NCBI RefSeq assembly: GCF_014204915.1
Contig: NZ_JACHMH010000001.1
Coordinates: forward strand, 9,895,501-9,959,500
Direction: 5' to 3'
DNA from: Crossiella cryophila
GTDB taxonomy: Bacteria > Actinomycetota > Actinomycetes > Mycobacteriales > Pseudonocardiaceae
Length of the DNA stretch: 64,000 nt
How positions within the stretch are numbered: the first letter of the stretch is position 1; each line of letters starts with the position of its first letter. The notes under the pieces were generated by a model. It saw only the letters and a list, made by a program, of their open reading frames with translations. It searched no databases and had not been told where the DNA came from. Below, in pieces: positions 37,215 through 46,581 of this stretch. Both the position numbers and the translations under genes were made by a program.

Positions 37215-37934
37215 TCAGCGACTACGCCGGGTACGCAGCCGGGTCATCCCGAGCACCAGTCCGCCCGCGAACACCAGTGCGGCGCCCAGCCCGATCAGCC
37301 AGCCGCCGTCGAAGCCGGTGTTGGCCAGGTCGTCGTCATCAGCCACCGGGACCGGGACCGGCGTGCTGGTCGGCGCGGTGGTCCGCGGTGTGGTCGCGGC
37401 GGTGGAGGTACTGGTCGTGCCGCCGCCGCTGGTCGTCGTGGCGGTGGTGCTCGCGGTGCTGCTGCCCGGTTTGGTGGTGGCCGAACTCGAGTACGGCTTG
37501 GTGGTGGTGCTGGTGGTCGGCTTGGTGGTGGTCTGGGTCTGGCCGCAGGCGAACCAGTGGCTGATCTCCGGGATGTTGCCGTTCTGGCCGACCAGCGGGG
37601 AATGCAGGCCCGGCCAGGGCAGCAGGCCGAGGTTGGCGGGCAGGTACACGTTGTAGCCGGGGCCGCCCTTGACCACGATGCCGGTGACGGTCAGGCCCAG
37701 CGGCACGCCGGTGATGGTGAGGTGGCTGCCGGTGGCGATGTTCACCGTGAGCTGCCCGGTGATGAGCTGGCCGGGCAGGTTGGCGTGCGCGCAGGTGGTG
37801 GCGTTGCCGGGGAAGGCGGTGGCCCTCGGGTCACCGGCGGAGGTCGCTGTCGGCTGCGCGGCGGCCGAGCCTAGGAGACCGGCGGAGAGCAGCAGCGTCA
37901 GGGCGAGCAGACGGGAGAGGGTGGTGGGACGCAT
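37215..37934 (-). CDS. Sortase-anchored (LAxTG) surface protein 2
   Basis: 239-residue paralogue of 36399: signal peptide, VVKGGPGYNVYLPANLGLLPWPGLHSPL, HWFACGQ, Thr-rich stalk, LANTG sorting signal, helix and Arg tail. ATG at 37934 gives a proper signal peptide. Function unknown; the Thr-rich stalks are typical of wall-spanning, possibly glycosylated, proteins. Confidence 0.85.
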   Translation of the reverse strand: MRPTTLSRLLALTLLLSAGLLGSAAAQPTATSAGDPRATAFPGNATTCAHANLPGQLITGQLTVNIATGSHLTITGVPLGLTVTGIVVKGGPGYNVYLPANLGLLPWPGLHSPLVGQNGNIPEISHWFACGQTQTTTKPTTSTTTKPYSSSATTKPGSSTASTTATTTSGGGTTSTSTAATTPRTTAPTSTPVPVPVADDDDLANTGFDGGWLIGLGAALVFAGGLVLGMTRLRTRRSR

Positions 37935-38052
37935 GGCCACTGCTCCAGGGGAGGTCGGGATCGGCGCCTGATCCTGCGCTCTGAACAGGGCTTTTTCACC
38001 CGGCTGACACCCAGCTCTTGGCCAGGTCGTGGCCAATTCGTGGCAAATCCGC

Positions 38053-39093
38053 TCAGCGGACCTCTGCCAGCGAGCGCACCGCGCCCTCGGCCAGGTACAG
38101 CGTGTAGTTGACCGAGGCCACCGGGTAGGTCTGCCGCTGGGTGTCCTTGGGCGGCGCGATGGTCTCGCTCTGGCTGAGCAGGGTGTGCGTGGCCGGGTCG
38201 ATGACCAGCTCCCGGCGCAGGTCCGGCGAGCTGCCGTAGACCAGTGCGCGGCCTGCCCGGCCGAGTCGGTCGGTGGCCGGGGTCTCGGCGACCTCGGCGG
38301 ACCTGGTGGCCACCGTCCAGGCGGCGGCGCGCTGTTGCGGGGTGGCGCCGATGGCCAGCAGCAGCTCGACGGCGTACCGGAGCCGTTCCCACCTGGTCAC
38401 CGTGCCCTCGAACTGCTTCTGCCCGTTCTGCCGGATCCGCTGGGTCAGCTCGTCGAACTGGGTGGTCAGCTCCTCGGCGGTGGTGCCGAACTCGGTGACC
38501 GGGCGGCCGCCGACCTGGTCGGTGGGCAGCAGGTTGATGGTCTGGTAGTCCAGCCCGCTGGCCTCGGGATCGGTGCGGCGGCTCACGTTCGGCACGGTGC
38601 GGTCCTCCGGCCGCAGCCGCAGGCCGAGGTTCTTGCCGGTGTTGTCGGCCAGCCAGTTCGCGCACAGGCCGCGGTTGTCCACCGGGGCACAGCTGAGCAC
38701 CTGGTGTGGTTCGAGTTTGGCCCGGATCGACCGCGGATCGCCGAGTTCGGCCCACAGTTCGGCGGTGTCCCGGATCTCCGCGGTGATGTCCACGAAGTCG
38801 CCGCCCAGGTGCCTGGTGCTGACGTACTGGTGGCCGGTGATCACCCTGCGGTAGCCGATATGCCCTGGCGCGGGCGATATCTGCACCGGAGTGTCCGGAG
38901 TGGACGGTTGCAGCAACGCGGGCACGGTGGCGGCCGCGCCAAGGCCCAGCACGGTGACCGCGGCCACCGCCAGCCAGGCGAACCGGGACCGTTTCGGCTG
39001 TCCACTGTGGACTGCTTCTTCGTCGGCCACCCGCAGCAGCCCGTCCAGCATCCGCTGTTCCAGCGGGCTCAACGGTTCCCGGTCCTGGCTCAT
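38053..39093 (-). CDS. CU044_5270-type membrane protein, sigma factor partner
   Basis: 346-residue protein with a short cytosolic N terminus, one membrane helix (FAWLAVAAVTVLGLGAAATVPALL, residues about 38-61) and a large exported domain. It matches the actinobacterial family annotated CU044_5270, typically encoded beside ECF sigma factors. Its ATG overlaps the sigma gene stop, so it is likely co-translated and may act as an anti-sigma or sensor (inference). It holds GTCCACTGTGGAC copy 4. Confidence 0.82.
   Translation of the reverse strand: MSQDREPLSPLEQRMLDGLLRVADEEAVHSGQPKRSRFAWLAVAAVTVLGLGAAATVPALLQPSTPDTPVQISPAPGHIGYRRVITGHQYVSTRHLGGDFVDITAEIRDTAELWAELGDPRSIRAKLEPHQVLSCAPVDNRGLCANWLADNTGKNLGLRLRPEDRTVPNVSRRTDPEASGLDYQTINLLPTDQVGGRPVTEFGTTAEELTTQFDELTQRIRQNGQKQFEGTVTRWERLRYAVELLLAIGATPQQRAAAWTVATRSAEVAETPATDRLGRAGRALVYGSSPDLRRELVIDPATHTLLSQSETIAPPKDTQRQTYPVASVNYTLYLAEGAVRSLAEVR
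39000..39012. repeat. GTCCACTGTGGAC palindrome, copy 4
   Basis: A perfect copy inside the sigma-partner gene, upstream of its membrane helix codons. Confidence 0.8.
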
Positions 39094-39662
39094 AGTGAGC
39101 CCACCAGCGCGAGCACCGGATCGGGCAGCGCGGCGCGGAGTTTGCGGCGGGCCCTGGCCAGGCGCATCCGGGCCGCGGCCGGGGCGATGCCGAGCACCGA
39201 TCCGGCCTCGGCCGCGCTCAGTCCGTCCATCGCGACCAGCAGGAACAGCTCGCGTTCGGCCGGGCTGAGCGCGTCGACGGCGTGTTGCAGCAGTTCGGCG
39301 CTGCGCGCGGCGTCGATCCGCCCGGCCAGTTCGCCGTGGTCCTCCGGGCTCAGTTCGCGGCGGCCGTAGACCCGCTGCAACGCCCTGGCCTCACGGCCCC
39401 TGGACCGGCCGTGCGCGGCGATCAGGGTGGCCGCGATACCGAACAGCCAGGCCCTCGGCGTGCCGCGAGCCGGGTCGTAGCGGCCTGCGGTGCGGATGAC
39501 CTCGAGGAACACCGCCGCCACCAGGTCGGCGGCGTCGGTCGGGTTACCGAGCCTGCGCCCGGCGTAACCGAGCAGGGCACGCACGTGCCGACGGTACAGC
39601 TCGGCCAGCGCTTCCCGGTCGTGGCCGATGCGCGGCACCAGGTCCTCGTCCTCCGCCATCAC
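39090..39662 (-). CDS. ECF RNA polymerase sigma factor (SigE-like)
   Basis: 190-residue sigma factor. Region 2 (ALAELYRRHVRALLGYAGRRLGN, DAADLVAAVFLEVIR, PRAWLFGIAATLIAAHGR) is joined to region 4 (ALSPAERELFLLVAMDGLSAAEAGSVLGI, RMRLARARRKLRAAL). Coupling to the membrane partner downstream suggests a regulated stress or envelope response. It shares a divergent promoter region with the L,D-transpeptidase, a possible target. Confidence 0.93.
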   Translation of the reverse strand: MMAEDEDLVPRIGHDREALAELYRRHVRALLGYAGRRLGNPTDAADLVAAVFLEVIRTAGRYDPARGTPRAWLFGIAATLIAAHGRSRGREARALQRVYGRRELSPEDHGELAGRIDAARSAELLQHAVDALSPAERELFLLVAMDGLSAAEAGSVLGIAPAAARMRLARARRKLRAALPDPVLALVGSL

Positions 39663-39760
39663 GACCGGAATACGCCGAAGTCACCCGGTTGGTTGCCCAG
39701 GGAATGTTGCGCTGCCGACCGCATCGGCCAAGCACTGATGAACGAACCTTTCGGAAAGGC

Positions 39761-40534
39761 GTGAGGACTGTGGGCGGACGCGGGCGATACCTGGTCGGTG
39801 CGTTGCTGGCGGCGGCGGTCGGCGGGACGGGCGTGGCCGCCTACACCGTGCTGACCCCGCAGGGTCCGGTGACCGTGGCGGAACAGCCGGTGACCGTGCA
39901 GCCGCAGGCCGCGCCGGTGCCGGTGAACGAGGTCGCGCCGCCGCCGGCCGCCCCGCTGGCCGAGGGCGCGCGCGGGCCCGAGGTGCTCGCGGCGCAGAAG
40001 GTGCTGGCCGATCAGGGCTACCAGGTGCGCGAGGTGAACGGCGTCTTCGACACCGAGACGCGGCACGCGGTGATCGCCTTCCAGAAGGTGCACGAGCTGG
40101 AGCGGACCGGGATCATCGAGGCCGCCACCGCGGCCGCGCTGCGGCACCCGGTGCGGCCGGTTCCCCAGGCCCGCAAGGGTTTCCGGGTCGAGGTGGACCT
40201 GGCCAAGCAGGTCACCTACTTCCTGGACGGCAACGGCGCGATCGAGCGCGTCTACGACTCCTCCACCGGCCGGGACCAGCCGGGCAAGCACACCCCGACC
40301 GGGGAGTTCACCGTCACCCGGCAGATCAACGGCTGGCGCTACGCCCGGCTCGGCCCGATGTGGCGGCCCTCCTACATCGGCCAGGGTGGCAGCGACCAGG
40401 GAATCGCCTTCCACGGCGGGGAACCGGTGGAGACCTGGCCTGCCAGCAACGGTTGTATCCGGATGACCGATCCGAGTGTCAACGAGACGTTCGCGCTGCT
40501 GCGAGTGGGTACGAAGGTGCTCGTGCACCCGTGA
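39761..40534 (+). CDS. L,D-transpeptidase (YkuD) with peptidoglycan-binding domain
   Basis: 257-residue exported enzyme that forms 3-3 crosslinks in peptidoglycan. Order: N-terminal helix, Pro-rich linker, PG_binding_1 domain (GPEVLAAQKVLADQGYQV, TRHAVIAFQKVHEL), then YkuD with the catalytic cysteine in WPASNGCIRM and upstream IAFHGGEP. GTG at 39761 follows GGAAAGG; GTG at 39770 is an alternative. It precedes the Pls-type gene by 114 bases. Confidence 0.92.
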   Translation: MRTVGGRGRYLVGALLAAAVGGTGVAAYTVLTPQGPVTVAEQPVTVQPQAAPVPVNEVAPPPAAPLAEGARGPEVLAAQKVLADQGYQVREVNGVFDTETRHAVIAFQKVHELERTGIIEAATAAALRHPVRPVPQARKGFRVEVDLAKQVTYFLDGNGAIERVYDSSTGRDQPGKHTPTGEFTVTRQINGWRYARLGPMWRPSYIGQGGSDQGIAFHGGEPVETWPASNGCIRMTDPSVNETFALLRVGTKVLVHP

Positions 40535-40648
40535 GTTGAGCCACGACTGAGTGGTTTGCCGTGCGGTTGTTCACTTTTCCTGGGTATGGTGTCCGTTTGG
40601 CGTTGGCCTGTCCGGCGTTGAGACACCTACTTCCCGGAAGGGCCGGAG

Positions 40649-43600
40649 TTGACCGCAGTCGACGAGTCCTTGTTCGCCCCCACGACTATTCCTTTGGTGC
40701 CAGCCGTTTTCCGCGCTGGTGCGACCCCGGCTGAGCGGACTCTGCTCGACATCCTCAACACCACGGCCCGTCGGCACCCCACCGCCCCCGCGGTGGACGA
40801 CGGCAGCACCACCCTGACCTACCGCGCCCTGCTCGCCGAGGTCGAGTCGGTGCGGCAACGCCTTGCCGCACACGGCATCGGCCGCGGCGACCGGGTCGGC
40901 GTGCGCATTCCTTCGGGTACGAACGAGTTGTACGTGGGCATCCTCGGCGTGCTCGCCGCGGGCGCGGCCTACGTGCCGGTGGACGCGGAGGATCCGGACG
41001 AACGGGCCGAACTGGTCTTCGGCGAGGCCGTGGTCTGCGCGGTGCTCGGCGCGAACGGCACGCTGACCCCGCACGCCACCCCCGGCGGCTCGGTGGGCGC
41101 GCCGACCCTGGACGACGACGCCTGGATCATCTTCACCTCCGGCTCCACCGGCAAGCCAAAGGGCGTCGCGGTCAGCCACCGCAGTGCGGCCGCCTTCGTC
41201 GACGCCGAGGCCGGGCTGTTCCTCACCGAGGAGCCGATCGGGCCCGGCGACCGGGTGCTGGCCGGGCTGTCGGTGGCCTTCGACGCCTCCTGCGAGGAGA
41301 TGTGGCTGGCCTGGCGGCACGGGGCCTGCCTGGTCAGCGCGCCGCGCTCGCTGGTGCGCACCGGCATGGACCTGGGCCCGTGGCTGGTCCGCAACGAGAT
41401 CACCGTGGTCTCCACCGTGCCCACGCTGGCCGCGCTGTGGCCAGCGGAATGCCTGGACGACGTGCGGCTGCTCATCTTCGGCGGCGAGGCATGCCCGCCG
41501 GAGTTGGCCGAGCGGGTCGCGGTCGAGGGCCGCGAGGTCTGGAACACCTACGGGCCGACCGAGGCCACCGTGGTCGCCTGCGCCGCCCCGCTGACCGGCA
41601 CCCCGCCGGTGCGGATCGGCCTGCCGCTGGACGGCTGGGAGCTGGCCGTGGTGGACGCGGCCGGACAGGTCGTGGCGATGGGCGAGACCGGCGAGCTGGT
41701 GATCGGCGGGGTCGGCCTGGCCAGGTACCTGGACCCGGCCAAGGACGCGGAAAAGTACGCGCCGCTGCCCGCGCTCGGCTGGGACCGCGCCTACCGCAGT
41801 GGCGACCTGGTGCGCGCCGAGGCCGAGGGCCTGCTGTTCCTCGGCCGGGCCGACGAGCAGGTCAAGCTCGGCGGACGGCGGATCGAACTGGGCGAGGTGG
41901 ACGCGGCCCTGCAGGCCCTGCCCGGCATCGCCGGTGCGGCCGCCGCGGTACGCAACACCAAGGGCGGCAACCAGATCCTGGTCGGCTACCTCGCACTCGC
42001 TTCGGCTGAGGAGCCCTTCGACAAAGCCGCGGCCTTGGAGCGCCTGCGTTCCGCGCTGCCCGCGGCGCTGGTGCCGCTGCTGGCCGTGGTCGACACGCTG
42101 CCCACCCGCACCTCCGGCAAGGTCGACCGCGACGCGCTGCCCTGGCCGCTGACCACCGACGAACTCCCCGGCGCCGCACCGCAGCTGGCAGGCACCCAGG
42201 CGTGGCTGGCCGAGCAGTGGACCGAGATCCTCGGCCTGCCGCCGGAGTCCGCCGACGCCGACTTCTTCGCCAGCGGCGGCGGCAGCCTGGCCGCCGCGCA
42301 ACTCATCTCGCTGGTGCGGCGCAGTTACCCGGGCAGCTCGGTGAGCGACCTCTACCAGCACTCCACCCTGGCCCAGCTGGCCGCCCGGCTGGACGAGCTG
42401 GGTGCCGAGGAAGCCACCGTGCGGGTGGTCAAGTCGACCCCGCGCCGGGCCTCGCTGGTGCAGCTGCTGGTGCTGCTGCCGCTGCTGACCCTGGTCGGCC
42501 TGCGCTGGATCGTCGCGCTGGCCGCGCTGAACAACGTGCTCAACCTGTTCGGCTCCTACACCTGGGCGCCCACCATCTCCTGGTGGTGGGTTGGCGCCGG
42601 CGCGGCGCTGCTGTTCAGCCCGCCGGGACGGATCGCCATCGCCGCCGGTGGTGCGCGGATCCTGTTGCGCCGCCTGCGTCCTGGCAGCTACCCACGTGGT
42701 GGCAGCGTGCACCTGCGGCTGTGGGCCGCCGACCGGCTGGCCGTGCTCAGCGGCGCGGGCAAGCTCTCCGGCGGCTGGATCACCACCTACGCCAAGGCGC
42801 TGGGCGTGCGGATCGGCGCGGACGTGGACCTGCACGCCGCTCCCCCGGTGACCGGCATGCTCAAGCTGGGCAAGGGTTGTGCGGTGGAGCCCGAGGTCGA
42901 CTTGGCCGGGCACTGGCTGGACGGCGACGTGGTGCACGTGGGCCGGATCCGGATCGGCGCAGGCGCGGTGATCGGCTCGCGCAGCACGGTCTTCCCCGGC
43001 GCGCGGATCGGCAAGCGGGCCGAGATCGCCGCCGGTTCGGTGGTGCGTGGCTCGGTGCCCGCGGGTCAGCACTGGGGCGGCGTGCCGGCCACCCGGTCCA
43101 GCAAGCCCAAGAGCAAGCGGCCCAACAAGACCGCCGCGCGCAGCCGCCGCTGGTCCTTCCTCTACGGCAGCACCTCGCTCGGCCTTGACCTGCTGCCGGT
43201 GCTGGCCGTGCTGCCCGCGATCGCGCTGCTGGGCTGGTTCGTGGCTGACGACACCACGCTGTCCGGGGCGATCGGCAGCGCGTTGCTGGCCGCGCCGCTG
43301 GCCGCGATCGCCTACCTGGCGACCACCGCGTTGTTCGTGCTGGTCGGGGTGCGGTTGTTCAGCCTGGGGCTGCACGCCGGATACCACCCGGTGCACGGCC
43401 GGATCGCCTGGCAGGCCTGGACCGTGGAGCGGTTGATGAACCACTCCAGGTCCGCGTTGTTCCCCTTCTACGCCAGCCTGTTCACCCCGGTCTGGCTGCG
43501 GATGCTGGGCATGAAGGTGGGCCGCCGTGTGGAGGCGTCCACCGTGCTCGCACTGCCCTCGCTGACCACGGTGGCCGATGGCGCGTTCCTGGCCGATGAC

Positions 43601-44548
43601 ACCATGGTCGGCTCCTACGAACTCGGCGGCGGCTGGCTGCGCATCGACGAGGTGCGCATCGGCAAACGCGCCTTCCTCGGCAACTCCGGGATGACCGCGC
43701 CTGGCCGTTCGGTGCCCAACCGCGGCCTGGTCGGCGTGCTCTCCGCGGCGCCGAAGCGGGCCAAGGCGGGCAGCTCCTACCTGGGCATGCCGCCGATCAA
43801 ACTGCCGCGCAACACCGAGAAGCGCGATGAGGGCCGTACCTTCGCCCCGCCGCGCCGCCTGGTGCTGGCCCGCGCGCTGGTCGAGCTGTGCCGGGTGATC
43901 CCGGTGATGGCCACCGTCGCGCTGGCCGTGCTCACCCTGGCCGCCTTCGAGGTCGTCGCCGCGCAGGCGGGCTTCGGGATGGCGCTGCTGGTCAGCGGCC
44001 TGGTGCTGTTCGGGGCCGGGGTGCTGGCCTGTGTGGTCTCCAGTGCCGCGAAGTGGGTGCTGGTCGGGCGGTTCCGCGCGGTGGAGCACCCGCTGTGGAG
44101 TTCCTTCGTGTGGCGTAACGAGCTGGCCGACACCTTCGTCGAGGTGCTCGCGGTGCCCTGGCTGGCCGGTGCGGTCGGCGGCACCCCGCTGATGAACCTG
44201 TGGCTGCGCTCGCTGGGCGCCAGCGTGGGCAAGGGCGTCTGGTGCGAGACCTACTGGCTGCCCGAGGCCGACCTGGTCAGCCTGGGCGCCGGCGCCAGTG
44301 TGAACCGCGGCTGCGTGGTGCAGACACACCTGTTCCACGACCGGATCATGCGGATGGACGTGGTCACCCTGGCCGCCGGTTCGACCATGGGCCCGCACGG
44401 CATCGTGCTGCCCGGGGCCACCGTCGGCGCGGGCGCCACCGTCGGACCCGGCTCGCTGGTGATGCGCGGCGAGACCGTCCCGGCCGACACCCGCTGGCTG
44501 GGCAACCCGATCGCCGCCTGGCAGCCGGAAGGATCCCGCCGAGGGTGA
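40649..44548 (+). CDS. Pls/PosA-type membrane polyamino-acid synthetase
   Basis: 1299-residue integral membrane NRPS. An adenylation domain (residues about 35-500: FTSGSTGKPKGV, NTYGPTEATV, YRSGDLVR, TRTSGKVDRDAL) is followed by a carrier domain with phosphopantetheine Ser546 in GGGSL. Then come membrane helix pairs alternating with three hexapeptide-rich acyltransferase-like domains (near residues 765-805, 955-1050 and 1185-1290). This is the architecture and length of epsilon-poly-L-lysine synthetase. The by-eye specificity code is DAESIGTVVK, close to the lysine code I recall for BacB. It starts at TTG with GGAAGGG upstream. The product is probably a cationic isopeptide polymer. Confidence 0.92.
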   Translation: MTAVDESLFAPTTIPLVPAVFRAGATPAERTLLDILNTTARRHPTAPAVDDGSTTLTYRALLAEVESVRQRLAAHGIGRGDRVGVRIPSGTNELYVGILGVLAAGAAYVPVDAEDPDERAELVFGEAVVCAVLGANGTLTPHATPGGSVGAPTLDDDAWIIFTSGSTGKPKGVAVSHRSAAAFVDAEAGLFLTEEPIGPGDRVLAGLSVAFDASCEEMWLAWRHGACLVSAPRSLVRTGMDLGPWLVRNEITVVSTVPTLAALWPAECLDDVRLLIFGGEACPPELAERVAVEGREVWNTYGPTEATVVACAAPLTGTPPVRIGLPLDGWELAVVDAAGQVVAMGETGELVIGGVGLARYLDPAKDAEKYAPLPALGWDRAYRSGDLVRAEAEGLLFLGRADEQVKLGGRRIELGEVDAALQALPGIAGAAAAVRNTKGGNQILVGYLALASAEEPFDKAAALERLRSALPAALVPLLAVVDTLPTRTSGKVDRDALPWPLTTDELPGAAPQLAGTQAWLAEQWTEILGLPPESADADFFASGGGSLAAAQLISLVRRSYPGSSVSDLYQHSTLAQLAARLDELGAEEATVRVVKSTPRRASLVQLLVLLPLLTLVGLRWIVALAALNNVLNLFGSYTWAPTISWWWVGAGAALLFSPPGRIAIAAGGARILLRRLRPGSYPRGGSVHLRLWAADRLAVLSGAGKLSGGWITTYAKALGVRIGADVDLHAAPPVTGMLKLGKGCAVEPEVDLAGHWLDGDVVHVGRIRIGAGAVIGSRSTVFPGARIGKRAEIAAGSVVRGSVPAGQHWGGVPATRSSKPKSKRPNKTAARSRRWSFLYGSTSLGLDLLPVLAVLPAIALLGWFVADDTTLSGAIGSALLAAPLAAIAYLATTALFVLVGVRLFSLGLHAGYHPVHGRIAWQAWTVERLMNHSRSALFPFYASLFTPVWLRMLGMKVGRRVEASTVLALPSLTTVADGAFLADDTMVGSYELGGGWLRIDEVRIGKRAFLGNSGMTAPGRSVPNRGLVGVLSAAPKRAKAGSSYLGMPPIKLPRNTEKRDEGRTFAPPRRLVLARALVELCRVIPVMATVALAVLTLAAFEVVAAQAGFGMALLVSGLVLFGAGVLACVVSSAAKWVLVGRFRAVEHPLWSSFVWRNELADTFVEVLAVPWLAGAVGGTPLMNLWLRSLGASVGKGVWCETYWLPEADLVSLGAGASVNRGCVVQTHLFHDRIMRMDVVTLAAGSTMGPHGIVLPGATVGAGATVGPGSLVMRGETVPADTRWLGNPIAAWQPEGSRRG

Positions 44549-45834
44549 ACCACCAGCCCTACTTCCCCCACCACGGCAACGAGGGGTACCGGGTCCGGCA
44601 CTACGACCTGGACCTGGACTACCGCCCCAACTCGCACCGGCTGACCGGCCGGGCCAGCGTGATCGCGGTCGCCGAGCAGGCGCTGCCGTCGATCGTGCTG
44701 GACTTCGGCCGGTTCCGGGTGGACCGGGTGCTCGTGGACGGCAAGCGGCCGGCCAAGTGGTCGCACGCCAACGGCAAGCTCCGGCTGCGCCCGGCCAGGC
44801 CGCTGGCCCCTGGCGCGGAGTTCACCGTGGAGGTCCGCTACGCCGGTCCGCCGCATCCGGTGCGCAGCGCGTTCGGCGAGATCGGCTGGGACCAGCTCAC
44901 CGACGGCGCCATCGTGGCCAGCCAGCCCACCGGCGCGCCGAGCTGGTTCCCGTGCGATGACCGCCCCGGATCCAAGGCCACCTACCGGATCGCGGTGACC
45001 GCGCCCAGCGAGTACACCGTCTTCGCCAACGGCAGGCTGCGCTCGGTCAAGGAGCACGGCGGCAGCGCCACCTGGGTGCACCACCAGTCCGCGCCGATGC
45101 CCAGCTACCTCGCCACCGTCCAAATCGGACGGTACGAGATCCTGGAGCTGCCAGGGCCGGTGCACCAGCCCGCCGGGGTGCCCGCGGCGCTGGAATCGTT
45201 GTTCCGGCACGACTTCGCGCGTCAGCCGGAGATGCTGCGGGTGTTCCAGGAGCTGTTCGGCCCTTACCCGTTCGAGGAATACGCGGTGGTGGTCGCCGAC
45301 GACGAGCTGGACGTGCCGATCGAGGCGCAGGGCCTGTCCGTGTTCGGCCGCAACCATCTGGACGGCCGACGCGGGCACGAACGCCTGGTGGCGCACGAGC
45401 TGGCGCACCAGTGGTTCGGCAACAGCCTCACCCTGGCCGACTGGCGGGACATCTGGCTGCACGAGGGTTTCGCCTGCTACGCGGAATGGCTGTGGTTCGA
45501 GTTCGCCGACGGGGTGCCCGCATCCGTGCCGGCGCAACGGTTCATGCGCAAGCTGGCCGGACTGCCACAGGACCTGGTGATCGGTGATCCCGGCCCGGCC
45601 CGGATGTTCGACGACCAGGTGTACGACCGGGGCGCGCTGACCCTGCACACGCTGCGGCGGCACATCGGCGATCCGGCGTTCTTCAAGCTGCTCAAGGAAT
45701 GGACCGCCACCCACCGGCACGGCTCGGTGCGCACCGCGGACTTCATCGCGCTGGCCCAGCGGCACTGCGCGCACCCGCTGGACGGGTTGTTCCGCAAGTG
45801 GCTGTTCGAACCGGCGCTGCCCCCGGCGGTGTGA
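44545..45834 (+). CDS. M1 family metallopeptidase, coupled to Pls-type synthetase
   Basis: 429-residue zinc aminopeptidase-fold protein with HELAHQWFGN (H284, H288) and third ligand E307 in WLHEGFACY, exactly 18 residues on. It consists of the N-terminal beta domain and catalytic domain without the C-terminal helical domain of large M1 enzymes. There is no signal peptide. Its GTG overlaps the synthetase stop as GTGA. By analogy with polylysine-degrading enzymes encoded beside pls, it may trim or degrade the polymer for self-protection (inference). Confidence 0.9.
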   Translation: MNHQPYFPHHGNEGYRVRHYDLDLDYRPNSHRLTGRASVIAVAEQALPSIVLDFGRFRVDRVLVDGKRPAKWSHANGKLRLRPARPLAPGAEFTVEVRYAGPPHPVRSAFGEIGWDQLTDGAIVASQPTGAPSWFPCDDRPGSKATYRIAVTAPSEYTVFANGRLRSVKEHGGSATWVHHQSAPMPSYLATVQIGRYEILELPGPVHQPAGVPAALESLFRHDFARQPEMLRVFQELFGPYPFEEYAVVVADDELDVPIEAQGLSVFGRNHLDGRRGHERLVAHELAHQWFGNSLTLADWRDIWLHEGFACYAEWLWFEFADGVPASVPAQRFMRKLAGLPQDLVIGDPGPARMFDDQVYDRGALTLHTLRRHIGDPAFFKLLKEWTATHRHGSVRTADFIALAQRHCAHPLDGLFRKWLFEPALPPAV

Positions 45835-45858
45835 GCCGGGGGCAGGAGCAGGCGCGGA

Positions 45859-46440
45859 TCAGAACGCGATCCGGCGGACCCGGTGCGGGGCGGTCAGCCC
45901 GAAGAAGCGCACCCGGTGCCCGGTGGCCGCGGTCAGGCCGCGATCGCCGTTGGCCTCGATGATCTCGATCTTGTTGTTGTCCCGGTTGAGGCCAAGGTAG
46001 ATCATCACGTGGTCGTACTGGCCGTCGTTGCCCCAGTCGTAGAAGAGCAGGTCACCAGGCTTGCGGCTGCCGTCGTTGACGATCGTGCCGAGGTTCTTGC
46101 CGTAGAAGTCGGCGTTGTGGTCGCCCGGGTTGCGGCCTGCCTTGGCCAGCGCGTGGTGCACCAGGCCGGAGCAGTCGAAACCGGCGCCGGTGCTGTTGTT
46201 GCACCTGGAGTCGGGGGTGCCGAAGGTGGGGCCGTTCTCGTTGCCGCCGCCCCAGCAGTAGGACAGCCCGTGCTGGGTGACCGCGGCCTCGGTGAACGCC
46301 CTGGCCCGGCCAGGGTCCTGCCACGGGTAGTGCGGTCCGGCGGCGGCCGAGGGGGCCAGGCCGACGGCCAGCGAACCGGCGGCGGCGAAGGCGAGCAGGG
46401 CGACGGTGAACCGGCGCAGCACAGCGTGAACTCGGGACAT
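45859..46440 (-). CDS. Exported NlpC/P60 peptidoglycan hydrolase
   Basis: 193-residue protein with signal peptide (VALLAFAAAGSLAVGLAPSAAA) and a single NlpC/P60 domain. The catalytic cysteine is in GAGFDCSGLVHHAL and the His in QYDHVMIYLG. Extra cysteines (LSYCWGG, DSRCNN) may form a disulfide. It should cleave peptidoglycan stem peptides. A strong operator-like palindrome lies in its promoter region. Confidence 0.9.
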   Translation of the reverse strand: MSRVHAVLRRFTVALLAFAAAGSLAVGLAPSAAAGPHYPWQDPGRARAFTEAAVTQHGLSYCWGGGNENGPTFGTPDSRCNNSTGAGFDCSGLVHHALAKAGRNPGDHNADFYGKNLGTIVNDGSRKPGDLLFYDWGNDGQYDHVMIYLGLNRDNNKIEIIEANGDRGLTAATGHRVRFFGLTAPHRVRRIAF

Positions 46441-46534
46441 GACTGGCACCTCACAAGCGGAATGTCCGGCGGGACAACGGGTATGACGTCGTGCTCGCCG
46501 GTGGCCACCGCGAACGAGGGCAACGCTACGAGTT

Positions 46535-46550
46535 ACTACGATTTCGTAGT
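46535..46550. promoter_or_regulatory. MarR-like operator upstream of NlpC/P60 gene
   Basis: ACTACGATTTCGTAGT is a 7-bp inverted repeat with a two-base centre. It lies about 95 bases upstream of the NlpC/P60 start and just beyond the 3' end of the MarR gene. Half-site TACGA occurs again at 46528. It is a plausible binding site for the adjacent MarR protein. Confidence 0.6.
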
Positions 46551-46581
46551 ATCGGCCAAATGGCGCAACTCGTGCGAGTGA

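Noticed and set aside
40571-44398. A minus-strand open frame of about 1275 codons opposite the Pls-type gene.
   Set aside because: Its translation is rich in His, Gln, Arg and Gly with no domain; it is the antisense of a high-GC gene with strong third-position bias, whereas the plus strand shows complete NRPS motifs.
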